Source: Trichomonas vaginalis G3
Lineage: Eukaryota; Parabasalia; Trichomonadida; Trichomonadidae
Length of the DNA stretch: 64,000 nt
Assembly: GCF_026262505.1 (NCBI RefSeq)
Contig: NC_067206.1
Coordinates: forward strand, 17,567,319-17,631,318
Direction of reading: 5' to 3'
Shown here: positions 55,978 to 64,000 of the stretch, piece by piece
How positions within the stretch are numbered: the stretch's first letter is position 1
How the letters are laid out: each line of letters begins with the position of its first letter
The notes under the pieces: generated by a model
Databases searched by the model: none
The model's input: the letters and a program-made list of their open reading frames with translations, nothing else
Told to the model about the DNA's origin: nothing
Translations under genes and position numbers: made by a program

Positions 55978-56379
55978 TTACATTCCCCAAGTTTGAGGCG
56001 GTTGAGGTTGGTTATTGTTTACCCATTGTTGTGCATGGTTATATCCTCTGTTAAAGAATCTTTCACCTTGGTCCATATAGTGTCCTGCTTGGTTATAGTA
56101 GTCATTTGCTTTGTTATAATAGTTTCCTGCTTGTCTTCCTACATTGTCCATCCATCCTTGAACTTTTCCTCTTGTTTCAGGATTTGGAATAAGATTTGTT
56201 GCATCTCGTGCTACATCCCAACCTTTCTGTACAGTTTGTATAATAGGTTGTGCTTTCTCTTTAAGTATACCTAATGTACTCAAAATCTTCCTTCCAACTC
56301 CAAATACACCTCTAGCTATTGTTCCCACTGCGGGCAAAAATCTGGATGCAACTCCTGCTAACGCGCCAAATAAACCCAT
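55978..56379 (-). CDS. Hydrophobic-N-terminus virion-type protein (homologue of 27079-27606)
   Basis: 133 residues (MGLFGALAGVASRFLPAVGT). An amphipathic, glycine-rich N-terminus of about 35 residues, then helical segments and an Asn/Tyr/Gln-rich tail ending PQPPQTWGM. Resembles membrane-active minor capsid proteins in layout; same relation to neighbours as in Maverick 1. Divergent from the integrase gene across 17 bp. Confidence 0.55.
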   Translation of the reverse strand: MGLFGALAGVASRFLPAVGTIARGVFGVGRKILSTLGILKEKAQPIIQTVQKGWDVARDATNLIPNPETRGKVQGWMDNVGRQAGNYYNKANDYYNQAGHYMDQGERFFNRGYNHAQQWVNNNQPQPPQTWGM

Positions 56380-56396
56380 TTCTTATAGGATAAAAA

Positions 56397-57355
56397 ATGA
56401 CGAATCCAAACAAGGACCCCTATGTTTCTAAAGCGACAAAGAAAGCACTCATGGTAAAAATCTTTAGTTCAACACCAAATGCTTGGTTTATGGATATCTT
56501 GGAAAACATTCCGAGGTATAGAGAAGATGGACCACCATACTGGCTAATATTTGTCGGTCAAAACACAAGATACTGTGAAGCCATACCATTACAGTCCAAA
56601 GCTATTTTAGATATCTTAGCAGCTTTGACAATATTTGTTGACAAATACCATCCAACAAAACTGACATCTGACTGTGAAAGTTCTTTCAAATCAGACGATA
56701 TTAAAAACTATCTGCGTTCAAAAAATGTAAACCAATATTTCATTGTCGACCAAAACCATTCTGCTCTTGGTGTCATTGACGGTTGTATAAAAATGTTAAG
56801 AGACTTAAACCAACCACAAGGTGGTGAAGCAAATGAAATGTCATATGACGACAAGTATAGACACTTCTCCATGGCAAAGATGAGACAAGTTTTAAATATT
56901 TACAATAACCGTAAACAAAAAGGTTTGGGAAACCACTCCCCGAAGAAATGAAAAACAACCCTGACTTAGAGAAAGACTATATATTTAATAATTTAGTCAA
57001 AAGAGACAAACAAGAAAGAATGCCGGGCTTCAAACTTCAGAAAGGTGACAAAGTAAAAATAGAAATACCTAAACGCGACCCATATGAAAATACTATTGAC
57101 TATGACAACAATGGGAACCCGACAGGTACTCACATTCGTGTTCGTAAAAATAGAAGAAAGTATACAAGAGAATATTATGAAGTTTTAGGCAAACATGGCA
57201 AAATGTACACACTGCAAGCAGAAGATAAAACTACTATTGTCAGACCTCGTTTCAAACTTGTCAAAGTTCAAGGTGGTATACTTTCAAAGACAGTTCCTAA
57301 CAAATATAAGACAACTCCTGACGAATATGCTAAAGAAGTTGAAAATGACGACTAA
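56397..57355 (+). pseudogene. Maverick integrase (rve type), broken
   Basis: Core blocks: WFMDILENIPRY, LIFVGQNTRYCEAIPLQSK, KLTSDCESSFKSDD (second catalytic Asp) and NHSALGVIDGCIKML, where the third acidic residue would lie. The C-terminal part has FKLQKGDKVKIEIPKRD and EVLGKHGKMYTLQ then RPRFKLVKV, an SH3/chromo-like tail. Polinton integrases join the element to chromosomal DNA and make the 5-6-bp duplication. Broken, about one break. Confidence 0.8.
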
Positions 57356-58813
57356 GCAATTCTATACCATGCGTAAATTGTCATGTAAGGTGGCATGTAG
57401 TCTTTACTTTGTCCCGTTGTTTGCGTATATCCCGAAACGCGATGTGTATGGTTTCCATCTCCCTGAGTGTTACCCCAGAAACAATTTATAGCAAACTGAA
57501 CGTCGTCTTTAACATCATATCCTTTACCTTTTTTCATTGCTGACCAATCCCAAAATCTATGCTTATGCCAACCTGCTTGAGATGTACTTAAATCTATGTA
57601 GTGACTATGTGCAGGTAAGTTTTCACCTGAAATCGTTTTACTTCCACCTGTTTCCTTTGAAGAGTTTGCACAATACAAAAACCTGTCGACTATTTGTTCC
57701 CATGCCCCAACACCAAACATTACTTGAGGACCTCTTGCTTCCATAGATGTATAAATAGAACCTACTGGGTTCATTAAATCAAACATATGAGACATTATAG
57801 GATTGTCTCTTTTGAACTTAAAATATAGTGCAACTATTTCAGGTTTCTTCTGGTTTGTGTCAGAATATTTTTTATAATATAATCTTATGTTTTCAGGGTA
57901 GGTAAAGTCTTGACTATAATATTTGTTTCTGTCATCTTCATAATAGTATACTATTCTCGTTTTTTCTATTGCATTATATCTTTTATATCTATAATATTCT
58001 AAATATAATATTTGCTTTTGTTCATTTGTGTGTAGTGTTCTGACATCAACTCCATAGTCATAATAGTATGGTGCTGGAGCTGGGTCAGGCAATGTCATAT
58101 CTGTCATTTCATAAACTCGGAAATATTTCTTTTGTTCGTCTCCATATAAGTTTAAGTAGCAGTTGTTGTCTAATGGAACTTTAACTTGTGTTCCATCATT
58201 CTTTTTATAACTTACATACATTTCATTGTTATTTTTCGGAATGAGTTTATACCGTGTACCATTTTTTAAGGAATGTACAAACTGCCATCTAAAATATTTG
58301 TTTTCTTCATTGAAAGAAAAGTCACCAACAATAGTTTCAATATTTTTTGTTCCAACTAAACTTTGGTATATTTCATTGACATATGTTTTATCTGCTTTAT
58401 TTTCAAGGCTAACGTTTAAGTCTGTTATTTCAGAAGATGTATGTGTATGTCCAACGTCACTTTTCCTGTTTAAGGTTTCTTGTAAGTTTGCAATATTTGC
58501 AATGGTATGTGTATGTCCAACGTCACTTTTCCTGTTTAAGGTTTCTTGTAAGTTTGCAATATTTGCAATGGTATGTGTATGTCCAATGTCACTTTTCCTG
58601 TTTAAGGTTTCTTGTAAGTTTGCAATATTTGCAATGGTATGTGTATGAGTCTTTTTAGAATATTCGTTTTCAGCTCTTGTCACTTCACTTGACATTTTAT
58701 TGTCAACATATGTTTTGTCTGCTAGTTCAGGATGAGTATGTTCTTTTGTTGCATAAGCTTTGTCAGCTCTTTCTTCTTCTTTTGCTATTGCATCGTCTAC
58801 ATATTCTTTGTCA
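57352..58813 (-). CDS. Tail-fibre-like protein of Maverick 2 (5' end lost at gap)
   Basis: At least 486 codons. The visible N-terminal region is made of helical DKTYVD/NKADKTYV units and three tandem repeats of GHTHTIANIANLQETLNRKS, the heptad-like HxHxI repeats found in phage tail fibres and trimeric adhesins. The C-terminus has NPVGSIYTSMEARGPQVMFG, WEQIVDRFLYC, AHSHYIDL, GWHKHRFWDWS and GNHTHRVSGYT ending YMTIYAWYRIA, the pattern of the phage tail-collar/baseplate receptor-binding family. It probably forms the vertex fibre of the particle. The frame may not continue through the gap; the upstream start is unknown. Confidence 0.75.
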
Positions 58814-58838
58814 NNNNNNNNNNNNNNNNNNNNNNNNN
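58814..58838. other. Assembly gap (25 N)
   Basis: Unknown bases between a fibre gene with repeats and a third Maverick. Repeats in the fibre gene probably caused the gap; true size and even adjacency of the two sides are uncertain. Confidence 0.99.
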
Positions 58839-59026
58839 GATTGTATGTAATTAGCAAGGTTTGCAACCATCGTTGTGATCCATATACTTAGAATTTTTGG
58901 ATTTGTTTTCATTCATAACGTGTTTCATAGTAAAGGTCCATATGATTTTTTCAGGTATGCATAGTATATCTTTATACTCTTGTCAGTTAGACTCGGTGCT
59001 ATGTTCTGAATATTTCTGACTTGCAT
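58839..59026 (-). pseudogene. Family-2 minor capsid gene, start only, cut by gap
   Basis: Begins MQVRNIQNIAPSLTDK at 59026, identical to the start of 25972-26853, then diverges before the gap. Broken or truncated. Confidence 0.55.
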
Positions 59027-59042
59027 TTTTAATGGAGATAAA

Positions 59043-59928
59043 ATGAAGCATTTAATACATGACGTAGATGAGACATGAATGAAACTACAGACAAACTTAA
59101 CTCTTCTCTTATTCTTCCTTTCAGTAAGGACTATGAGTTCTGTTCAAATGGTGTTTATTTCTATTGTGGAAAGATGGGGTCAGGTAAGACATTTAACCTC
59201 ATTCGTCATATACTCATAACAGAGCGTTTAGGTCAAGATTCATATTATGACCAAATCATTATATCAGCAACTTCAGACTCTATGGACTCAACAGCGAAAA
59301 CATTTATGTCAAAAGTTCAAGCCTCTGTCGTTAAAGTTCCAGATAGCGAACTCATTGAATTTCTTCAACGTTACATTCGACGTAAGAGGAAATATTATGC
59401 CATCGTTGAATTTATACAGTCAGGAATGCAAAAGACTTCAGAAGAGATGGAAAGAATTATTGACAAACACCACTTACGTCAATACTCAGGAGTTTACGAT
59501 ATGAAACGACTTACAAACTACATTCTGTCAAAACTTTCAAAATACCCTTCAAAAAGTATCCTTCAAACACTCTGCTCGTTTGCGACGACTTCGCCGGAAA
59601 AGGTTTAGTGTCAAAGCCTGACTCACCATTAGCTAACATCATTACTAAAGTCAGACATTACCACTTAACTGTAGCAATACTTATGCAAACATGGAGGTTT
59701 TTAGCTTTAAACATAAAACGTCTCATAACTGACTTCGTTATCTTTCAAGGTTTCTCACGCTATGATATTGAACTCATTTGGAAACAGTCAGGTATAACAT
59801 TACCTTTTGAAGAAATTTGGGAAGCATATAAGTCTCTCATCTCTCCTCGTTCATACCTTGAGATTCATATCATGACTAATACCATTAAAGTCAAAAATAT
59901 TCCATGGGAACGACCAACATTGTTTTAA
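59043..59928 (+). pseudogene. Packaging ATPase of Maverick 3
   Basis: Same protein as 23764-25955 without the mariner. Walker A YCGKMGSGKT, Walker B region, the LIEFLQRYIRRKRKYYA helix and a C-terminal end IPWERPTLF are visible. It provides the empty-site sequence for the mariner. Broken, about two breaks. Confidence 0.85.
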
Positions 59929-60326
59929 AGTTTAACCTTCAATTGACTGATGGTAAACAAATTCCATGCATCTCTGTCGCCATTTCTGTTAATATTTTTG
60001 CTGTCATTCATATCATCCACTTCCCCATCCGTTAACTTTTGAGGATATGCGTTAGAATAGCTGTTCTTAAATGAAGGCTTTTCACCTTTTAGCGCATAAA
60101 CTCTATAACTTTCTGCATACTTTATGTTTGAACCTCCTGAGCCATCATTGACATAAATTTTTATAGGCTTCCACCCTTTGTTCATGTTCCTGCTTCTTCC
60201 CTTAGCTCTTTTGTTCAGTAGTTCTACATCTTTATACACAGCACCTGTCTCAGTGAATTCAACAATATTTTCATTCGTTAGCTTTACATTCAAACCCTTG
60301 TCGAGTATATTGTTCATTTCATACAT
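59925..60326 (-). CDS. 133-residue Maverick protein, Maverick 3 copy
   Basis: Identical or nearly identical to 23366-23767; whole. Convergent with the ATPase gene, with the stops overlapping. Conservation of both copies suggests a recent common origin rather than selection alone. Confidence 0.55.
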   Translation of the reverse strand: MYEMNNILDKGLNVKLTNENIVEFTETGAVYKDVELLNKRAKGRSRNMNKGWKPIKIYVNDGSGGSNIKYAESYRVYALKGEKPSFKNSYSNAYPQKLTDGEVDDMNDSKNINRNGDRDAWNLFTISQLKVKL

Positions 60327-60350
60327 ATAAAAGGTTTTATTCTATATGAA

Positions 60351-60992
60351 ATGAGAAGCAAATCCATCTTAGCTGGTGCCGTTAATGTTCCAATTGAACC
60401 AACATCAAATGTTGACTCACGAACGACAAACAATATTGTCATAAAGAACTATAGTTCGGAGTGTTTGAAAGAAAAAAGAACCAGAACTTAAGTCGGGAAC
60501 TTCGTCTTGGCGCATGGCGCCGTGAATTTAAACTCAGCTTCAAACGCTAACGCTACATCAGATGTTAAGTTAGAGTATCCACCACTGGACCAAATTCTTT
60601 CAAGAGAAGCCAACGACAACCCTTACACAAATGTTCAAACAAATCCTTCAGATAACGTAGACCATTACCTTCTTCAGTTATATCAAACTATCTTACTCAA
60701 AGACGATAAGAAGCTTTTGACAAATCTTATAAGCAAGAACCAAATAATTCTAACAAAGGAGGACCTTGAAAATGTTATATCACGAATAACAGGGAAACAA
60801 TGTGTCATTGACTATCTCGACCCTGAAATCGAATGCTGTGGTCAAACGCCACCATTCATGAAAATAGGTAACATCCGCATCATTGAAATACCAGGTACTC
60901 CAGGAGTTGAGTTTAAGTATAAATATTCGAACGAGTATACAAAACTTTCAACAGAATATAAATTATGTTTGAAATATGTTTTAGTAAATTAA
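60351..60992 (+). pseudogene. C-C-G motif protein, Maverick 3 copy
   Basis: Homologue of 22726-23340 (ECCGQTPPFM kept). It carries a GC-rich mini-hairpin insertion at about 60489-60520. Broken, about one or two breaks. Confidence 0.6.
60489..60520. repeat. Mini-hairpin insertion in Maverick 3 (1)
   Basis: About 32 bp containing TTGGCGC-AT-GGCGCC, absent from the same place in Maverick 1 (between CCAGAACT and CGTGAATTT). Similar GGCGC hairpins occur at 60996 and 61164. Confidence 0.7.
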
Positions 60993-60995
60993 AGC

Positions 60996-61062
60996 AGTCA
61001 GGAGGGCTCTTTGAGCCCATCTTGGCGCTTTGCGCCGTTAGTCAAAAAAATTTCAAGTTAGC
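60996..61062. repeat. Double-hairpin insertion in Maverick 3 (2)
   Basis: About 67 bp: GGGCTC-TTT-GAGCCC then TTGGCGC-TTT-GCGCC, missing from Maverick 1 at the same site. Two hairpins with TTT loops, as in the other members. Confidence 0.75.
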
Positions 61063-61163
61063 AATTTGTAATATCTATCCAAAACTTCTTCAACAGTATC
61101 GAACTCATCTTCATAATGCAAACCTAATCTTATTGACTTGGTGCAGTTCTCACTAACACAATA

Positions 61164-61193
61164 TAGCGCTTTGCGCTCGGCGCCTTTGACGCC
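61164..61193. repeat. Double-hairpin insertion in Maverick 3 (3)
   Basis: About 30 bp: AGCGC-TTT-GCGCT followed by GGCGCC-TTT-GACGCC. Absent from Maverick 1, where the flanking sequence is continuous. Confidence 0.78.
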
Positions 61194-61283
61194 TTTTTGT
61201 TCTCTTGACTGACATAACTAACTCATTTGTTTCATCAAACAGCAACAACCAAAGTTCATGACCTAATACATAACATTCATACT

Positions 61284-62060
61284 TTATATTTTTAGCTCTG
61301 AGTTCTCTTGTAAGCTGTTGCATTTAATATTTTCTAAAAAGTCTACTTCAACAGTCATTCGCACTGGTGCCTTCAGTTCTACAGGCTCTCCTTGAAAGTC
61401 AACTAGTCTGAATTGCATGTCTTTCAAATTATGAGGACTAATGCGAACCCATTTACCTAAATGAGTTGCTATGACAGGAACGTTTGGAATGAACATTGAA
61501 TTTACTTCATAACAGAAAGACTTATATTCTACTGAACCTTTACTATTAACTCCTGAAATACCTGTGACATTAGCTATTTTAGACTCAATGTATAAACAAT
61601 TGCCATAACATACGTATGGAACAGATTTCATCTCAATCGTTTTGTCAATACTTTTCAAAGGAAATGTCATATGGTATGCTCCCAGAAGCAATTGAACTCT
61701 ATGACTCATTCGTGTTATCTTAAACTCCTTCGCATAACTGAACTTCAAAACTCCTGCAATAAGTTTAACATTCATTAAGTTTTCTTCGTTCTCCTTGTTT
61801 ATTGTAGTATTTATGAGCGCATTTAACACTCCAGCTAATGTTTCCATCTTATATTCTACATTATTGTGAAATCTTATTTCATGCTTCTTTCCATCTATTT
61901 CAAACTCCATGAAATCTGTTTCATCTGTTATGACAAAAGTTGCGATAGTATTGAAGTCAACAACTCTGAAAGCAAGCGCTTCATTCTGAAGACCTAAGTT
62001 TGTTTGTAGCTTTACTGTTCCGTATTCGTTTGGGTCAGTACTTTGCAAATAGAACAACAT
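61284..62060 (-). CDS. Penton-like minor capsid protein, Maverick 3 copy
   Basis: 258 residues, whole; differs from 21753-22529 at only about a dozen residues. Divergent from the fibre gene across 17 bp, as in Maverick 1. Confidence 0.68.
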   Translation of the reverse strand: MLFYLQSTDPNEYGTVKLQTNLGLQNEALAFRVVDFNTIATFVITDETDFMEFEIDGKKHEIRFHNNVEYKMETLAGVLNALINTTINKENEENLMNVKLIAGVLKFSYAKEFKITRMSHRVQLLLGAYHMTFPLKSIDKTIEMKSVPYVCYGNCLYIESKIANVTGISGVNSKGSVEYKSFCYEVNSMFIPNVPVIATHLGKWVRISPHNLKDMQFRLVDFQGEPVELKAPVRMTVEVDFLENIKCNSLQENSELKI

Positions 62061-62077
62061 TTTATTCTCATTAAAAT

Positions 62078-64000
62078 ATGACTATTGCTGCATATGCGTA
62101 TGAAACAAATGAAGCAAGAAGAGCACATGAACTAGTAAACGAAAACTCAACTTTAACCATTGAAGGCAATGATTTAGTCATTGACGATGGAAAAACTAAA
62201 AAAGTCATTGATTTCGATACTTTTAACACTTATGACCCATTCATTACAACAAGTAAAGTTCCTATCATAAATGATGGAACGGTGCAATATATAAATTCTA
62301 CAGTAGATGCCTCATTAGTGAAAGTACTGAATGTTCTCATTGAATTGTTAAAGAGCTTTCGATTTGACGACAACATTAAATGCCTAAAGAATTTAGTCAT
62401 GAATGAGAAACAAATATTAGGAGTTGCTGGTAGCAGTAATGATGTACACCTTATGACATTAGAATATTATAACGAACATAAAGATGAACTGAAAGGAGAG
62501 AAGGGTGACACCGGACCACAAGGAATACAAGGACCTCAAGGAATACAAGGACCTCAACGAAAACGGTTTGGATGGAAAGGATGGAAAGGATGGAAAAACT
62601 GCTAAATCATGGATATGGGACCTTATAAATACTGGTTTAACAGCTGCTTCATATGGAGTTCTTCAATACCAATCGGAAAGATATGGGCTGTACTTGGTGA
62701 AGAAGCTTTAGATGACGTTAAAAATGCTTTGAACTTCATTTCAAATGGTTCGATACTATTAAAACTTTATCTGGTTGGATGCAAGAAACAAGGAGTCAAA
62801 TAGATACTGTAAGACGTATAGCAAACAATGCACGTACGGGATTGGATACTTTACGAAAAGCACAAAATACACTAAAGGAAGCAAATGATATTCTTGGCTC
62901 AGTATCAGACATGCATGAAGATTGGCTTAAAGGTATTGACAAATCTTTAAAAAATCACAGTCAGTCTATTGCTGACTACAAGAAAAGTATAGATTTTTTA
63001 CATAGTGCTATGGACGTACATGATGGAAGCATAAGGAACTTACTTAATGCTAACAATAACTTACCAGGAACTATTAAAGCATTTATAAAGTCCTTTGTAA
63101 AACCCGGTGCTCTAACATTTAGGTCTTTGAGAGCAAGAGCATTGAAGTCAAGAGATGCAGAAACTCCAACAGAAACTCCAGAAGGAACTGAAACAACAGA
63201 AACTCCAGAAGAACCACCAAAACCAACAGCTAATGAAATATTGTTCGAATATTTTCCAAGGTACTCTGTTCTCATTGCATACATTCAAGAAATACTTAAG
63301 AAAGCAGACTTGACTTTAGGAGATGATGAAAGTTCTGTATATCTTTCGTTCCAATTCCAAATAGCAGAACTTTTGAGACAGATATGCTTAATGTATGACA
63401 ACATCTCTGATTTCACAAGATATGACGACGACCATGACCCCGAACACGGTGAAGAAGAAGTTTTACAAACATCCATTAAGACAGGAAAGGTTTTAACTCA
63501 AAGTCTCATTATTGACACCAAAGATGGCGAAGTGGACGTTCTTCAAGAGCTGAAGAAAAATACTTCTTCGGGAGGTGGTGGTAGGCATGAACTTGAAATA
63601 AATGAGATAGAAGAGAAATTAGCCGAAAAAGCAGATAAAGAACATAAACACAATATCTCCGATATAAATGAACTTCAAGCTACATTAAATAGTAAAGCGG
63701 ACAAAAATGAACTTGACGCAACGAACAAAGTTTTGAAATCTCATAAACACAATATCTCCGATATAAATGAACTTCAAACTTCTTTAGACAATAAAGCAGA
63801 CAAAAACCATGTTCATTATATAAGTTCTGATGAACAGATTATAACGGACTATCATGGATATTTAACACAGGGTGAAAAAGTGAATACGAAAAATGTTAAT
63901 GAAAGAAGATATAAATTCATTCGTGCTAAAGGTTATGACATACACTGTACTGTACAGTATGACACAGGTATAGCACCACAATCATTTGGTTATAACGCTG
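62078..64000 (+). pseudogene. Collagen-like fibre protein of Maverick 3, partial
   Basis: Starts MTIAAYAYETNEARRAHELV. In order: an N-terminal anchor domain (about 130 residues); a collagen-like G-x-y tract GDTGPQGIQGPQGIQGPQ at about 62500-62560; a coiled-coil region (RTGLDTLRKAQNTLKEANDI, about 62838-62900); a Thr/Pro/Glu-rich linker near 63170-63240; and EHKHNISDINELQATLNSKA-type repeats at about 63640-63800. This is the build of phage and virus trimeric fibres. It is cut by the right edge. Broken, about two or three breaks. Confidence 0.7.

Larger units (their letters stand above)
37714..58813. mobile_element. Maverick/Polinton 2 (left limit uncertain, right end lost at the gap)
   Basis: At least 20.5 kb with capsid, ATPase, penton-like, integrase, KilA-N and fibre genes, so certainly of the Maverick family, but of a different subfamily from Maverick 1: the capsid and penton-like proteins are only distantly similar and the replication gene looks like an SF3 helicase. 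Terminal repeats are not identified. Several genes are whole (KilA-N set, HNH, family-2 minor capsid) while the block at about 40.7-47.7 kb is heavily broken, more than twenty breaks in total. Age cannot be read without both termini; similarity of its KilA-N genes to those of Maverick 1 suggests recent exchange. Confidence 0.88.
60989..61323 (-). pseudogene. 79-residue Maverick protein, Maverick 3 copy with palindromic insertions
   Basis: Homologue of 22490-22729, starting at 61321-61323 inside the penton-like gene. Two GC-rich palindromic insertions (60996-61062 and 61164-61193) separate its parts. Confidence 0.6.
58839..64000. mobile_element. Maverick/Polinton 3, partial, inverted relative to Maverick 1
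   Basis: Gene order ATPase (+), 133-residue gene (-), C-C-G protein (+), 79-residue (-), penton-like (-), fibre (+) is the exact reverse of 20988-25972 in Maverick 1, with proteins nearly identical. So the two are of one recent lineage. It differs by short GC-rich palindromic insertions and by lacking the mariner. It runs off the right edge; no terminal repeat is seen. A few genes are broken (about four to six breaks in all). Confidence 0.9.

Noticed and set aside
62609-62803. Separate small gene in the fibre region
   Set aside because: Another frame of the fibre gene; no distinct start region.

Overview
The window looks like nuclear DNA of a trichomonad protist, most likely Trichomonas vaginalis or a close relative. 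It is AT-rich and the host genes are compact and show no introns. There is a TCAYTW-type initiator just upstream of profilin, a Tvmar1-type mariner, and above all several Maverick/Polinton elements, which are abundant in that genome. Four ordinary host genes sit in an island at about 29.4-37.7 kb: a three-DM10 EFHC1/Rib72-like axonemal protein, profilin, a Tctex1-type dynein light chain, and a large secreted-type glycoprotein of unknown function with a thioredoxin-like C-terminal region. Almost everything else is mobile DNA.

Left part (1-29.4 kb) is a nest. An incomplete DDE (rve, IS3/IS481-like) transposase runs off the left edge. A second member of the same family (inner inverted repeats of about 454 bp) is split inside its catalytic domain by a 25-kb Maverick (3213-28239) with about 659-bp terminal inverted repeats and a perfect 5-bp target duplication ACCTT. 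That Maverick carries a major capsid protein, a packaging ATPase, penton/minor-capsid-like proteins, a badly broken protein-primed DNA polymerase B, KilA-N proteins, a KilA-N/GIY-YIG protein and small virion-type proteins. It was itself hit by a mariner and by at least three hairpin-rich elements (A, B, C). With these removed it is about 18 kb, a normal Maverick size, and the near-identical terminal repeats say it arrived recently.

Right part: a second Maverick (about 38-58.8 kb) has a divergent capsid gene, a large Gln/Pro-rich protein, an SF3 (D5-like) helicase rather than a recognisable polymerase, an ATPase, three KilA-N-type genes, an HNH endonuclease, an integrase, and a fibre with a phage-tail-collar-like C-terminus. 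After an assembly gap (58814-58838) a third Maverick begins. It is very similar to the first but inverted, and carries ATPase, penton-like and collagen-like fibre genes to the right edge. Whole and broken genes are mixed in all three.

The most unusual signals are: (1) elements A and B, which share inverted ends around AGAATTT-CGAAAAAGTGACA and are each flanked by an 81-82-bp direct duplication of the target, far longer than normal for cut-and-paste transposons, and whose ends are also found outside the IS3-like transposon; (2) satellites in which nearly every base lies in a hairpin stem; (3) a mobile double mini-hairpin of about 30-40 bp found in frame inside unrelated Maverick genes; (4) a coding repeat shared between KilA-N genes and a non-coding array; and (5) phage-like fibres in eukaryotic Mavericks.
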